The position numbers were made by a program, and so were the translations under genes. Shown here in pieces: positions 10,021 through 17,571 of a DNA stretch of 64,000 bases. The notes below the pieces were generated by a model. That model made no database searches, was not told where the DNA came from, and saw only the letters and a list, made by a program, of their open reading frames with translations. Source of the DNA: Rhodoferax sp. BLA1 (GTDB lineage: Bacteria > Pseudomonadota > Gammaproteobacteria > Burkholderiales > Burkholderiaceae_C). How positions within the stretch are numbered: the stretch's first letter is position 1; each line of letters begins with the position of its first letter. The stretch covers positions 124,001 through 188,000 of the forward strand of contig NZ_SZVI01000001.1 in assembly GCF_013416775.1 (NCBI RefSeq), written 5' to 3'.

Positions 10021-11067
10021 TTACGCCGCTTCTTTGTAAAACATGTTTTTTTGCAGCGTGCGCCCGACCATGGGCGCCACCTTGTCGTGAATGGCGCCAA
10101 TGTGTGCAGGGGTGGTGCCGCAGCAGCCGCCCACAATGTTGACTAGGCCTTCTGCCGCAAACTCACCAACCAGGCGGCTGGTGACATCAGGGGTTTCATC
10201 AAAGCCGGTGTCGCTCATCGGGTTGGGCAAGCCGGCATTGGGGTAACAGCTGATGAAGGTATCAGGTGCGGCTTTGTTCAACTCCTGGATGTAGGGGCGC
10301 ATCAAGGTGGCGCCCAGTGCGCAATTCAGGCCAATGGCCAGCGGCTGCGCGTGACGCACGCTGTGCCAGAAGGCCGTCACCGTCTGACCGCTGAGAATCC
10401 GCCCCGAGGCATCGGTCACCGTGCCGCTGATCATGATCGGCAGGCGCTCACCACTGGCTTCAAAAAACTCGTCAATGGCAAACAGTGCGGCCTTGGCGTT
10501 TAACGTGTCAAAAATGGTTTCAACCAGCAGCACGTCTGCCCCACCCTGCACCAGCGCCTGCACTTGCTCGTAGTAGGAAGCACGTAACTCCTCAAACGTC
10601 ACATTGCGTGCACCTGGGTCGTTCACATCGGGGCTGATGCTGGCGGTTTTGGGTGTGGGGCCCAGGGCGCCGAGCACAAAGCGTGGTTTGTCGGGGGTAG
10701 AGAACTTGTCGCAAGCGGCTCGCGCTAATTTGGCCGAGGCCAGGTTCATCTCGAAGGCCAGATCGGCCATGTCGTAGTCAGCCTGGGCGATACGGGTGGC
10801 GCCAAAGGTGTTGGTCTCGATCATGTCGGCACCTGCGGCCAGATACCGCTCGTGGATGTCGGTGATCACGTCCGGGCGGGTCAGGCTCAACAACTCGTTG
10901 TTGCCTTTGACATCCTTGTGAAAGTCTTTAAAACGCTGGCCACGGTATTGGGTTTCGTCAAGCTTAAAGCGCTGGATCATGGTGCCCATGGCGCCATCCA
11001 GCACCAGGATACGGGTTTCAAGCAGGGCGGGCAGTTGTTGGGCGCGGGTGTAGGTCAGGCGTGTCAT
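10021..11067 (-). CDS. metH: Methionine synthase N-terminal module (homocysteine S-methyltransferase), split MetH
   Basis: A 348-residue homocysteine-binding module of cobalamin-dependent methionine synthase. It has the N-terminal [10 protein letters not shown], the zinc-ligand segments GLNCALG and GGCCGTTP, and ends right after the barrel, as MetH module 1 does. E. coli MetH has about 1230 residues with pterin, B12 and AdoMet modules following. Here the protein ends with a stop at 10021 and no second part follows; the next gene is the PTS IIC. In Comamonadaceae MetH is commonly split into two genes, so this is a normal half rather than a broken gene, but the partner is not in this window. 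Confidence 0.88.
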   Translation of the reverse strand: MTRLTYTRAQQLPALLETRILVLDGAMGTMIQRFKLDETQYRGQRFKDFHKDVKGNNELLSLTRPDVITDIHERYLAAGADMIETNTFGATRIAQADYDMADLAFEMNLASAKLARAACDKFSTPDKPRFVLGALGPTPKTASISPDVNDPGARNVTFEELRASYYEQVQALVQGGADVLLVETIFDTLNAKAALFAIDEFFEASGERLPIMISGTVTDASGRILSGQTVTAFWHSVRHAQPLAIGLNCALGATLMRPYIQELNKAAPDTFISCYPNAGLPNPMSDTGFDETPDVTSRLVGEFAAEGLVNIVGGCCGTTPAHIGAIHDKVAPMVGRTLQKNMFYKEAA

Positions 11068-11150
11068 GGCGCTATTGTAGAAAGCCGTCTTCTATCTGGC
11101 TCTTTGCTGGCGGTTCACCCCGTTTGGCCCATGGACGTGCGAACGCGGAC

Positions 11151-11375
11151 TCAATGCAGCGAACAGCCGCCCGGCCCTGCCGCGTTCGGGCAGCCGCCAC
11201 AGGGGCTCGGTGGCATAGCCGCCATGTCTGGGCCGGAGGCTGTGGTGGCAAACACCGACAGCTGTTTCTCGAGCACTTTGGAATGACAACTCGGGCATTC
11301 AGGAACGGTGTCTGAACGCACCAAGGCTTCAAACTTGTGGCCGCAATCGCTGCAGGCGTATTCGTAAATGGGCAT
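11151..11375 (-). CDS. FmdB family zinc-ribbon protein
   Basis: A 74-residue protein starting MPIYEYACSDCGHKFE and continuing with ECPSCHSK, which gives two CxxC pairs that form the zinc ribbon of the FmdB/CxxC_CxxC_SSSS family. A third group of cysteines (CGGCPNAAGPGGC) sits in the flexible tail. Family members are small putative regulators of unsettled function. The gene is upstream of metH on the same strand with an 83-base gap and could be cotranscribed with it. Confidence 0.88.
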   Translation of the reverse strand: MPIYEYACSDCGHKFEALVRSDTVPECPSCHSKVLEKQLSVFATTASGPDMAAMPPSPCGGCPNAAGPGGCSLH

Positions 11376-11489
11376 GACAACTCCTTGTGTGGTGCGGAAT
11401 TATCGATCTGCCGAAAGCCCTTCCAGCAACCAAACAGCCAGACACCGACTCAAGAAAAAATCAAACAGTACACAGCGGCACAGGCAGGT

Positions 11490-11720
11490 CTACCACAGCA
11501 GAACATTCAGAGCCCGCCCACTCACCTCCAGCGCGTGCGCCGTGTGGTTGTAGGCGATGCTGCCGTGTGTCTCGGCTTGCCTGGCATCACCCGTTTCGTG
11601 GAGCAACGCCGCTTGCCGATGGTGTTTGACGGCTTTCTCCAGTTGTACGGCCGCTTCACGGTGGAGAAACTGCGGGGTCACGATGGACACCGGGGAAACG
11701 TTTGCGTCTGTGTAGCTCAT
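11490..11720 (-). CDS. Small conserved-looking helical protein, function unknown
   Basis: A 76-residue protein starting MSYTDANVSPVSIVTPQF. GGAGTG lies a few bases before the ATG at 11720, which decides this start over a Met seven codons earlier. The middle is helical and rich in His and Ala (KAVKHHRQAALLHETGD, then HALEVSGRALNVLLW). There is no signal peptide or cysteine. I do not recognise a named family; His-rich small proteins of this look are common in Comamonadaceae. It is followed downstream by the FmdB gene on the same strand. Confidence 0.6.
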   Translation of the reverse strand: MSYTDANVSPVSIVTPQFLHREAAVQLEKAVKHHRQAALLHETGDARQAETHGSIAYNHTAHALEVSGRALNVLLW

Positions 11721-11818
11721 GTTCACTCCATGATGGGTCAAAAGACCATCTTAGAGTGGCGCTTTTGGGTTAACAGTGCGCCACCACACAAACGATCACA
11801 GCAGGAACTGGTACATTG

Positions 11819-11907
11819 GATTCGGGTCTCCAAACCCCCACGCCTCTCCTCCCTGAGCGTGGCCCCGCAAGGGGTTACAAGCCCGGACACAGCGCCGGGC
11901 TTTTTTT
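11819..11907 (+). ncRNA. Candidate small RNA with CU-rich anti-Shine-Dalgarno loop
   Basis: In a gap without genes, the plus strand shows consecutive hairpins ending in an intrinsic terminator. CACGC / GCGTG (11839-11843, 11857-11861) enclose the loop CTCTCCTCCCTGA; CCCC GCAA GGGG follows (11863-11874); AAGCCCGG (11879-11886) pairs with CCGGGCTT (11895-11902) and is followed by seven T. No plus-strand gene lies upstream that needs this terminator. The loop is complementary to GGGAGGAG, so it could base-pair with ribosome binding sites, as in CCUCCUCCC-motif sRNAs of other proteobacteria. The 5' end is a guess; no clear promoter was found. Confidence 0.55.
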
Positions 11908-11967
11908 GGGCCTCACGCCGATGTTCGGCACCGCACAGAAGCGCGGGCGAGTACCTTATACAGTCAA

Positions 11968-12049
11968 CAGGTCACACATCCATGGACAGCCACCGGCGTA
12001 TTGGCCGGTACCGAGGACTAAACCCAGCCTTGAACCGCTGGGTTTTTTT
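11968..12049 (+). ncRNA. Second candidate small RNA or terminator-bearing transcript
   Basis: ACCGGC (11992-11997) pairs with GCCGGT (12004-12009). AAACCCAGC (12020-12028) pairs perfectly with GCTGGGTTT (12037-12045) and is followed by a T-tract, a plus-strand intrinsic terminator. A possible -10 (TTATAC, about 11957-11962) would start a transcript of about 80 bases. It is separate from the first candidate because that RNA already ends at 11907. It may simply be a backup terminator. Confidence 0.4.
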
Positions 12050-12068
12050 ACGTCTGGCGTCAGAAAGC

Positions 12069-12096
12069 AAAAAGCCCATCGCAATGATGGGCTTTT
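12069..12096 (-). terminator. Terminator of the Asn-Asp-Gly tRNA transcript
   Basis: AAAAGCCCATC (12070-12080) and GATGGGCTTTT (12086-12096) give an 11-bp stem with a 5-base loop. On the minus strand it follows tRNA-Gly and ends in a T-tract. Its stem is identical in sequence to that of the terminator at 12399-12425. Confidence 0.85.
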
Positions 12097-12111
12097 GCTA
12101 TATCAACCATA

Positions 12112-12187
12112 TGGAGCGGGAAAAGAGGTTCGAACTCTCGACCTATACCTTGGCAAGGTATCGCTCTACCAACTGAGCTATTCCCGC
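12112..12187 (-). tRNA. tRNA-Gly (GCC)
   Basis: A cloverleaf of 76 bases including an encoded CCA. The 5' acceptor strand is GCGGGAA, the anticodon loop TTGCCAA, and the T-loop TTCGAAC. It is last in the Asn-Asp-Gly series on the minus strand. Confidence 0.96.
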
Positions 12188-12199
12188 ATTTTTCACTTT

Positions 12200-12276
12200 T
12201 GGCGGAGTGGACGGGACTCGAACCCGCGACCCCCGGCGTGACAGGCCGGTATTCTAACCAACTGAACTACCACTCC
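12200..12276 (-). tRNA. tRNA-Asp (GTC)
   Basis: A cloverleaf of 77 bases including encoded CCA, with acceptor GGAGTGG, anticodon loop CTGTCAC and T-loop TTCGAGT. It lies 12 bases upstream of tRNA-Gly. Confidence 0.96.
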
Positions 12277-12306
12277 ACTCGGTTTCTTTTGCATCACAAA
12301 AAAATA

Positions 12307-12382
12307 TGGCTCCTCGACCTGGGCTCGAACCAGGGACCTACGGATTAACAGTCCGGCGCTCTACCAACTGAGCTATCGAGGA
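12307..12382 (-). tRNA. tRNA-Asn (GTT)
   Basis: A cloverleaf of 76 bases with encoded CCA, acceptor TCCTCGA, anticodon loop CTGTTAA and T-loop TTCGAGC. It is the first tRNA of the Asn-Asp-Gly series, just downstream of the tRNA-Phe terminator. Confidence 0.96.
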
Positions 12383-12398
12383 ACAATGTGGCACAAAG

Positions 12399-12425
12399 AA
12401 AAGCCCATCACAGGGATGGGCTTTT
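12399..12425 (-). terminator. Terminator of tRNA-Phe
   Basis: AAAAGCCCATC (12399-12409) and GATGGGCTTTT (12415-12425) form an 11-bp stem downstream of tRNA-Phe on the minus strand, with a partial T-tract after it. The stem sequence is the same as at 12069-12096. Confidence 0.75.
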
Positions 12426-12433
12426 ACCATTTC

Positions 12434-12509
12434 TGGTGGCCTGGGGCGGAATCGAACCACCGACACAAGGATTTTCAATCCTCTGCTCTACCGACTGAGC
12501 TACCGGGCC
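12434..12509 (-). tRNA. tRNA-Phe (GAA) with an acceptor-stem mismatch
   Basis: A cloverleaf of 76 bases with encoded CCA, anticodon loop TTGAAAA and T-loop TTCGATT. The acceptor strands read GGCCCGG and CCAGGCC, so position 5 (C) faces position 68 (A) and does not pair; the other six pairs are canonical. All other parts look normal, so it is probably functional. Confidence 0.94.
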
Positions 12510-12565
12510 TAAGCCTCATAGTATAGCAGTTTGAATGCGCAGTTCTAGGACAAGGCGCCAGATTT

Positions 12566-13246
12566 TCAGTTGCGTTTGGTACGCGACAGATTCACACCCA
12601 GCTGTTTGAGCTTGCGGTACAGGTGCGTGCGCTCCAGACCAGTCTTTTCGGCAACACGTGTCATGGAGCCGTTTTCTTTGGTCAGATGAAACTCAAAGTA
12701 GGCTTTTTCGTACTCGTCACGGCCTTCACGCAAGGGTTTGTCGAGCATGAAGTTCTGCGTTGACTGCGGACCGAGATCGGCCACCGCCTCATGGTTGACA
12801 CCGACGATCTCACTGACCTTGATCAGGCTGTCGACACGTGGACTCATCAGACCCGGTAGTGGCGCAACCTGCTTGCGTGGCGAGCCCCGCGCCAAGCCCT
12901 GCTCCACCGCTTTGAGCAGCTTCTGCAGGGTGATGGGCTTCTCAAGAAACGCCAACGCGCCAATGCGTGTCGCTTCGACTGCGGTGTCAATGGTGGCGTG
13001 ACCACTCATCATGATCACCGGCATGGTCAGCGCACCGGTGGCGGACCACTCCTTGAGCAAGGTCACACCATCGGTATCGGGCATCCAGATGTCCAGCAAC
13101 ACCAAGTCAGGCCGCTCACGGTGCCGGGCAGCACGCGCTTGTGCGGCGTTTTCGGCCAATTCGACGGTATGGCCCTCGTCGTTGAGGATGTCACACAACA
13201 AATCACGAATGCCCAGTTCGTCATCCACCACCAAAATGTTTGCCAT
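12566..13246 (-). CDS. NtrX-like response regulator without AAA+ domain
   Basis: A 226-residue response regulator. A receiver domain occupies residues 1-120 (acid pocket VVDDE, phospho-acceptor Asp in LVLLDIWMPDTDG, conserved Lys in FLEKPI). A Fis-type helix-turn-helix is at the C-terminus (MTRVAEKTGLERTHLYRKLKQLG). Classical NtrX has a sigma-54-activating AAA+ ATPase between the two; here only a linker is present, so it should not drive sigma-54 promoters by the usual route. It lies 40 bases downstream of the NtrY-like kinase, its obvious partner. Conserved with rsmB and DUF4390 in Burkholderiales. Confidence 0.9.
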   Translation of the reverse strand: MANILVVDDELGIRDLLCDILNDEGHTVELAENAAQARAARHRERPDLVLLDIWMPDTDGVTLLKEWSATGALTMPVIMMSGHATIDTAVEATRIGALAFLEKPITLQKLLKAVEQGLARGSPRKQVAPLPGLMSPRVDSLIKVSEIVGVNHEAVADLGPQSTQNFMLDKPLREGRDEYEKAYFEFHLTKENGSMTRVAEKTGLERTHLYRKLKQLGVNLSRTKRN

Positions 13247-13286
13247 GTTGTGCCGTTTCCCTTAAATGTGCCTGCTTTGTGCAGCC

Positions 13287-15566
13287 TTACGTCGTCTGAT
13301 GCGTCTGTGCGCGTTCCACACTGAATGATAACGACACCTGAGCCCCCACCACCTGGCCATCCAGCAGCTGATTGGTGATTTCGACCCGTGTGCCGTGCTC
13401 GTCTGCTATCTTTTTCACCACAGCCAGCCCCAAACCGGTGCCTTTGTCCTTGGTGGTGACGTAGGGCTCGAAGGCGCGTTTGAGGATGTGATCAGGAAAA
13501 CCGGTGCCACTGTCTTGCACACTCAGGCGCACACGCTGCGCACCGGGCAAACACCGGGTTCTGATCAGGACCGGGTGTTGTGGGCCTGTCCGGCCGGCAC
13601 TGACGGTCGCATCCTGTGCGTTTTGCAACAGGTTATGCAAGACCTGGCGCAGTTGCTGGGGGTCACCCAGCACAGGGACGCAGGCGGGATCCAGCTCGGC
13701 AAGAATGGGCACCTGGGCGTGATCCGGGGCATACAGGTTGAGCACCTCTTGCACCAGCGCATTGAGGTCAAGGGATTTGAGTTCAGCTGCAGGCAAACGG
13801 GCGTAGTCGCGAAATTCGTTGACCAGCCGTTTCATGGCCTCGACCTGGTCAACAATGGTTTTGACAGACTTGGTTAGCAGGGTCTGTTCTGTGGCGGCCA
13901 GCTTGCCGGTCAGTTTCATCTCCAGGCGCTCTGCCGAAAGTTGAATCGGGGTCAAGGGGTTCTTGATTTCATGGGCCAGCCGCCGCGCCACCTCGCCCCA
14001 GGCCTGGGCGCGCTGGGCAGACACCACCTCAGAAATGTCGTCAAATACCAACAAATTCTGGTTGCCGGGCAGTTCGGCCCCCCGCGCAATCAAGGTGATG
14101 GTGGTGTTACTGGGGCGGCCTGTTGGGTCCAGGCTGGTATTGCCCAGCTCAAACGACTGTTGCCAGTGGTCCAGGTTGCGCTCACGACCATAGGCCAGAA
14201 AAGCCTCGAACTGTTGCTGCACCGCTTGACCAAATGCCGCCAGCCCATCGATGTCGGCCAAGCGCTTGCCTTCATAGGCCGCCAGTGGCAACTTCAGGAT
14301 GCGGGTGGCGCCGGGGTTGGAGGAGGTGACGGTACCGTCAGGCTCCAACACCAGCACCCCAGCGGTCAAGTTGTCCAGAATGGTTTGTAAGTTGGCGCGT
14401 GCTGCATTGGTTTGCGCCATGCTGGTGTGCACCGCCTGGCGCGCCTCCAGCAGCTGCTGGGTCATGTCGGCGAAAGAGCGGGTCAGGCCATCGAGCTCGT
14501 CTTTGCCGCGCAAAGAGGCTTTGGGCGAGAGGTCCCCCGCAGCCACCTCGCGCACCCCATCGGCCAACACCAGCAAAGGCCGGGCAATTTGGTTGCCCAT
14601 CACCACCGCCAACAACACACCGCCAAATACCGCCATGAACAGGCTCAGCGTCAAAGTACCGATGTACATGCGACGCAGGCCTTCCCGCGCCAAGGCGCGT
14701 TCTTGGTACTCGCGGTTGGCCTGGGTCACGGCCAAAGCGTTCTCCACCAGCGTGCTTGGCAAGGTTTTGCCGGCCAACACAAACCGAGCTTCACCCAGCG
14801 TGCCGACCGCCGCACTGTTGACGAACGCAAGAACCTTGATCCGTGCGGGTGTTGCACCGGGCACCAGACCCTCGTCCAGTCCTTCAATCCAGGTGATGGC
14901 ACGTTGGCTGCGGGCGGCTCGAAACTGCTGCGGCGTGGGCATCTCCGGGGTCAGTTGGTAACGCGAATCACCGGCGGCCGCCACCAGACGCCCCGAAGCA
15001 CGCCACAGCTGCAGGTCGTCCGCCCCCATCGCGTCGCGCGCACGCTCCAGCGGCAGCGCCACGCTGACGTCGGCCTTGTCAGCCAACTGCGCTGCCGCAG
15101 TGCGGGTTTTACCGACCAAGTCGGCCGACAAGGCCTCCAGCGTGGTGCGACCCAGATTCAAACCCGCAGCCAGCGCACCTTCGACCTCCACATCGAACCA
15201 GCTCTCGATGGAGCGAGACACAAACTGGTAAGACACCACATAAATCAGAACACCTGGTGCAAACCCGGCCAGGGCAAACACGGCGGCCAGTTTGACCAGC
15301 AAACGGCTGCCGAACTTTTTTTGCCGCAAGCGTTTCACCAGCCGCCAGGCAATCCAGGCAATCGCCAGCAGCAGCAACACAGCCACCACCACGTTGACGG
15401 CAAATAGCACCTGGTAGTTGCGCTCATACAAGACCCGGTTGCTGGTGGCTTGCGTCAATAAAAACATGAGCACCAAACCCACAGCCACCATGGCTGTCAG
15501 GCCAAAACCAATGGTCCAGCGCAGCGCCTTGGATTTTCTGGATGCCTCAGCGCCCGTGGCACTCAC
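13287..15566 (-). CDS. NtrY-like sensor histidine kinase
   Basis: A membrane histidine kinase of 759 residues. It has N-terminal membrane helices (about 17-40, 50-70, 85-110), a periplasmic sensor stretch, a further helix near 300-325, HAMP, a PAS domain (ILDNLTAGVLVLEPDGTV), HisKA with AHEIKNPLTPIQLSAERL, and HATPase with KGTGLGLAVVKKIADEHG. The layout matches NtrY of the NtrYX system, tied in other bacteria to nitrogen or redox/envelope responses. It starts with GTG at 15566; the GTGA overlap with the DUF4390 stop points to translational coupling. The signal is unknown. Confidence 0.92.
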   Translation of the reverse strand: MSATGAEASRKSKALRWTIGFGLTAMVAVGLVLMFLLTQATSNRVLYERNYQVLFAVNVVVAVLLLLAIAWIAWRLVKRLRQKKFGSRLLVKLAAVFALAGFAPGVLIYVVSYQFVSRSIESWFDVEVEGALAAGLNLGRTTLEALSADLVGKTRTAAAQLADKADVSVALPLERARDAMGADDLQLWRASGRLVAAAGDSRYQLTPEMPTPQQFRAARSQRAITWIEGLDEGLVPGATPARIKVLAFVNSAAVGTLGEARFVLAGKTLPSTLVENALAVTQANREYQERALAREGLRRMYIGTLTLSLFMAVFGGVLLAVVMGNQIARPLLVLADGVREVAAGDLSPKASLRGKDELDGLTRSFADMTQQLLEARQAVHTSMAQTNAARANLQTILDNLTAGVLVLEPDGTVTSSNPGATRILKLPLAAYEGKRLADIDGLAAFGQAVQQQFEAFLAYGRERNLDHWQQSFELGNTSLDPTGRPSNTTITLIARGAELPGNQNLLVFDDISEVVSAQRAQAWGEVARRLAHEIKNPLTPIQLSAERLEMKLTGKLAATEQTLLTKSVKTIVDQVEAMKRLVNEFRDYARLPAAELKSLDLNALVQEVLNLYAPDHAQVPILAELDPACVPVLGDPQQLRQVLHNLLQNAQDATVSAGRTGPQHPVLIRTRCLPGAQRVRLSVQDSGTGFPDHILKRAFEPYVTTKDKGTGLGLAVVKKIADEHGTRVEITNQLLDGQVVGAQVSLSFSVERAQTHQTT

Positions 15567-16216
15567 TTGACACGCTCCAGGTCAAGTGGCTGCGACAGCC
15601 GCAGTTCAATCAGCCAATCTGACTGTCCCAGGGTGCCAATCTGTAGTGGCCGCGGCAGTTGTGATGTGTCCAGCTCAAAGCTGAAATCCACCAGGTAGTT
15701 GCTGGCAGAAGGCAGGTCTTGCAGCTCCGCAATCTTCCAACGCGAAATGCGGCGCACCACTGCCATGGCGTCGTCCAGGCTGTCGAAACTTTGACCCAGC
15801 GTGAGCCCCTGGGTGGTTTCGTTCATGTCGGCGGCACCGATAGTGAGTCGCCAGCGCCGTGTCAGGGGGTGGTAGGCCAGCCGCAAACGCCGCTGCGCGG
15901 TGGCGATGGTCTTGCTGGTCCAGTACCAGCGTTCGCGCAGCAGCTCGGACTGCACCACAAAATAGATAGGGATACCTTTGTACAGCGCGTCTTCCACCAC
16001 CACAGGCAGCTCAAACTTGAGCTGGACCGACAGCAGCAAGCTGTTCTCCGAGCGTTCCAGCGTCAAAGACGTCCGACCACCCGACTCTGCCGCACTGGCG
16101 GCTGCAGCTGCCACAGGCGTCCAGCCCTGCAACCAACACAGCAGGACAGCCGCCAACAGCCCAGCCCAGCCGCTAGGCCGCTTGCTTTTCGAGTAAGGCG
16201 TAATAAAAGCCATCAT
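15563..16216 (-). CDS. DUF4390 domain protein, probably secreted or periplasmic
   Basis: A 217-residue protein with a basic N-terminus and a hydrophobic stretch (GWAGLLAAVLLCWLQGW) ending in an Ala-rich region, which looks like a signal peptide or single anchor. The mature part is beta-rich (LTLERSENSLLLSVQLKFEL and RERWYWTSKTIATAQRRLRL), as in DUF4390. Function is unknown. It sits between rsmB and the NtrY-like kinase in a conserved order, overlapping both (44 bases with rsmB, GTGA with the kinase). That suggests a role connected to the kinase's periplasmic sensing. The start may be either of two consecutive ATGs. Confidence 0.85.
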   Translation of the reverse strand: MMAFITPYSKSKRPSGWAGLLAAVLLCWLQGWTPVAAAAASAAESGGRTSLTLERSENSLLLSVQLKFELPVVVEDALYKGIPIYFVVQSELLRERWYWTSKTIATAQRRLRLAYHPLTRRWRLTIGAADMNETTQGLTLGQSFDSLDDAMAVVRRISRWKIAELQDLPSASNYLVDFSFELDTSQLPRPLQIGTLGQSDWLIELRLSQPLDLERVK

Positions 16217-17495
16217 GGTCACCGATGAGATTGTCAGCGGGTGTTGCACCTTGTAGGTCGCCGTGGGGCAACAAATGTCCAGGGGAGCTCAGCATTGTGA
16301 CTTGGCTGTGGTTGGCAAGAAACGCGGCCACCTGCTGCGCCCCTTCCTGGCGGAACACCGAGCAAGTGCAATACAGCAGCCGACCACCCGGTTTCACAAG
16401 CGGCCACAGTTTTTGCAGCAAACGCGCCTGGATGGCGGCCAGTTGGGCAATGTCGGTCTGCCGCCGCAGCCAGCGAATATCCGGATGCCTGCGCACAATG
16501 CCCGCAGCCGAGCAAGGGGCGTCCAGCAAAATCGCATCAAATGGGGTGCCATCCCACCAGGCCGACACGTCCGCGGCGTCGGCCGCCAGCACCTGAGCCT
16601 GCAGGCCCAGGCGGGCCAGGGTCTGGTGGATACGTTCACAACGCAGCGGATCCACGTCCAGCGCGGTGACCTGGGCCTGGCTCAGCTCCAGCAGATGGGC
16701 GGTCTTGCCACCGGGTGCGGCACAGGCATCCAGCACCCGCAGTCCGTCCACCGGCGCCAGGCCGGACAACAACATGGGCGCGGCCAACTGGGCCGCACTG
16801 TCCTGCACCGACACCCAGCCTTGCTCAAAACCGGGCAAGTGCTGCACCGCACAGGCGTTGGCCAGCAGCACACCATAGGCCCCAATGAGGCTGGCCGGGA
16901 TGCCGACCTCAGACAGTTTCTCCAGATACTGAGCTGGTGTGCCCAGGCGGGCATTCACACGCAGCACCATGGGGGCGTGCTGGTCAGCCGCCGCCAGGAT
17001 GTCTTGCCACTGGTCGGGCCAATCGGATTGCAGTTGCTTGATCCACCAGGCCGGATGGTTCCAGCGCGCCACCGGGTCGGTGTCCGTCTGCGCCACCAAC
17101 AGCTCACGTTCACGCAGGAAACGGCGCAGACAAGCATTGACAAACGAGGCTTGCGCCTTGAGGGCTGGCGTGCGTTTGGCGCACTCCACAGTCTGGTTGA
17201 CCAGTGTGAAGGCATCGTAGGACGCATTTTGGGGGCGCCACAACAAGGCCAGTGCCGTGCACAACAGGGCATCCACGGCAGGCGGGGGGTTGCGGGAGGC
17301 CAGCAGTTTTCGCAGCGCCTGCGCACGGCCCAGGGAGCGCAACACCTCAAAACTCAAGGCCTGCACACCAGGCCTCAGCGCTGGCGCCACTTCCGCCAAG
17401 GCGGCCGTGCCGGACTGGCCCTGGCGGATGGCATGTAGCACCTGGGTGACCGCTTGGAGTTGGCGCCACAAAGGCAATCGCTGTTCGTCATTCAT
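16173..17495 (-). CDS. rsmB: 16S rRNA (cytosine-967 C5)-methyltransferase RsmB
   Basis: Methylates C967 of 16S rRNA using S-adenosylmethionine. The protein has 440 residues: an N-terminal NusB-like RNA-binding region (about 1-140) and a Rossmann methyltransferase domain with DACAAPGGKTAHLLEL (AdoMet site), LLDAPCSAAGIVRRHPDIRW (motif IV Cys) and LLYCTCSVF (catalytic Cys, motif VI). I use the ATG at 17495; a GTG lies just before it. It is the first gene of the rsmB-DUF4390-ntrY-ntrX group. Confidence 0.95.
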   Translation of the reverse strand: MNDEQRLPLWRQLQAVTQVLHAIRQGQSGTAALAEVAPALRPGVQALSFEVLRSLGRAQALRKLLASRNPPPAVDALLCTALALLWRPQNASYDAFTLVNQTVECAKRTPALKAQASFVNACLRRFLRERELLVAQTDTDPVARWNHPAWWIKQLQSDWPDQWQDILAAADQHAPMVLRVNARLGTPAQYLEKLSEVGIPASLIGAYGVLLANACAVQHLPGFEQGWVSVQDSAAQLAAPMLLSGLAPVDGLRVLDACAAPGGKTAHLLELSQAQVTALDVDPLRCERIHQTLARLGLQAQVLAADAADVSAWWDGTPFDAILLDAPCSAAGIVRRHPDIRWLRRQTDIAQLAAIQARLLQKLWPLVKPGGRLLYCTCSVFRQEGAQQVAAFLANHSQVTMLSSPGHLLPHGDLQGATPADNLIGDHDGFYYALLEKQAA

Positions 17496-17510
17496 CACAG
17501 ATTAGGTATA

Positions 17511-17549
17511 AAAAACGCCTCAGGCCCTTATGTATCGGGCGTGAGGCGC
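17511..17549 (-). terminator. rpoC terminator
   Basis: Arms 17516-17527 and 17537-17548 pair over about 11 of 12 positions (CGCCTCA with TGAGGCG, CCC with GGG) around an 8-base loop. On the minus strand the stem is followed by a T-tract. It ends the rpoBC transcript between rpoC and rsmB, and its middle resembles the window's dispersed repeat (CCCTTATGTA). Confidence 0.85.
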
Positions 17550-17571
17550 TATATATTACAGAGCGATCAGC

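Noticed and set aside
12112-12509. tRNA cluster as an integration (att) site
   Set aside because: No integrase gene, no direct repeat of a tRNA 3' end and no foreign-looking block beside it.
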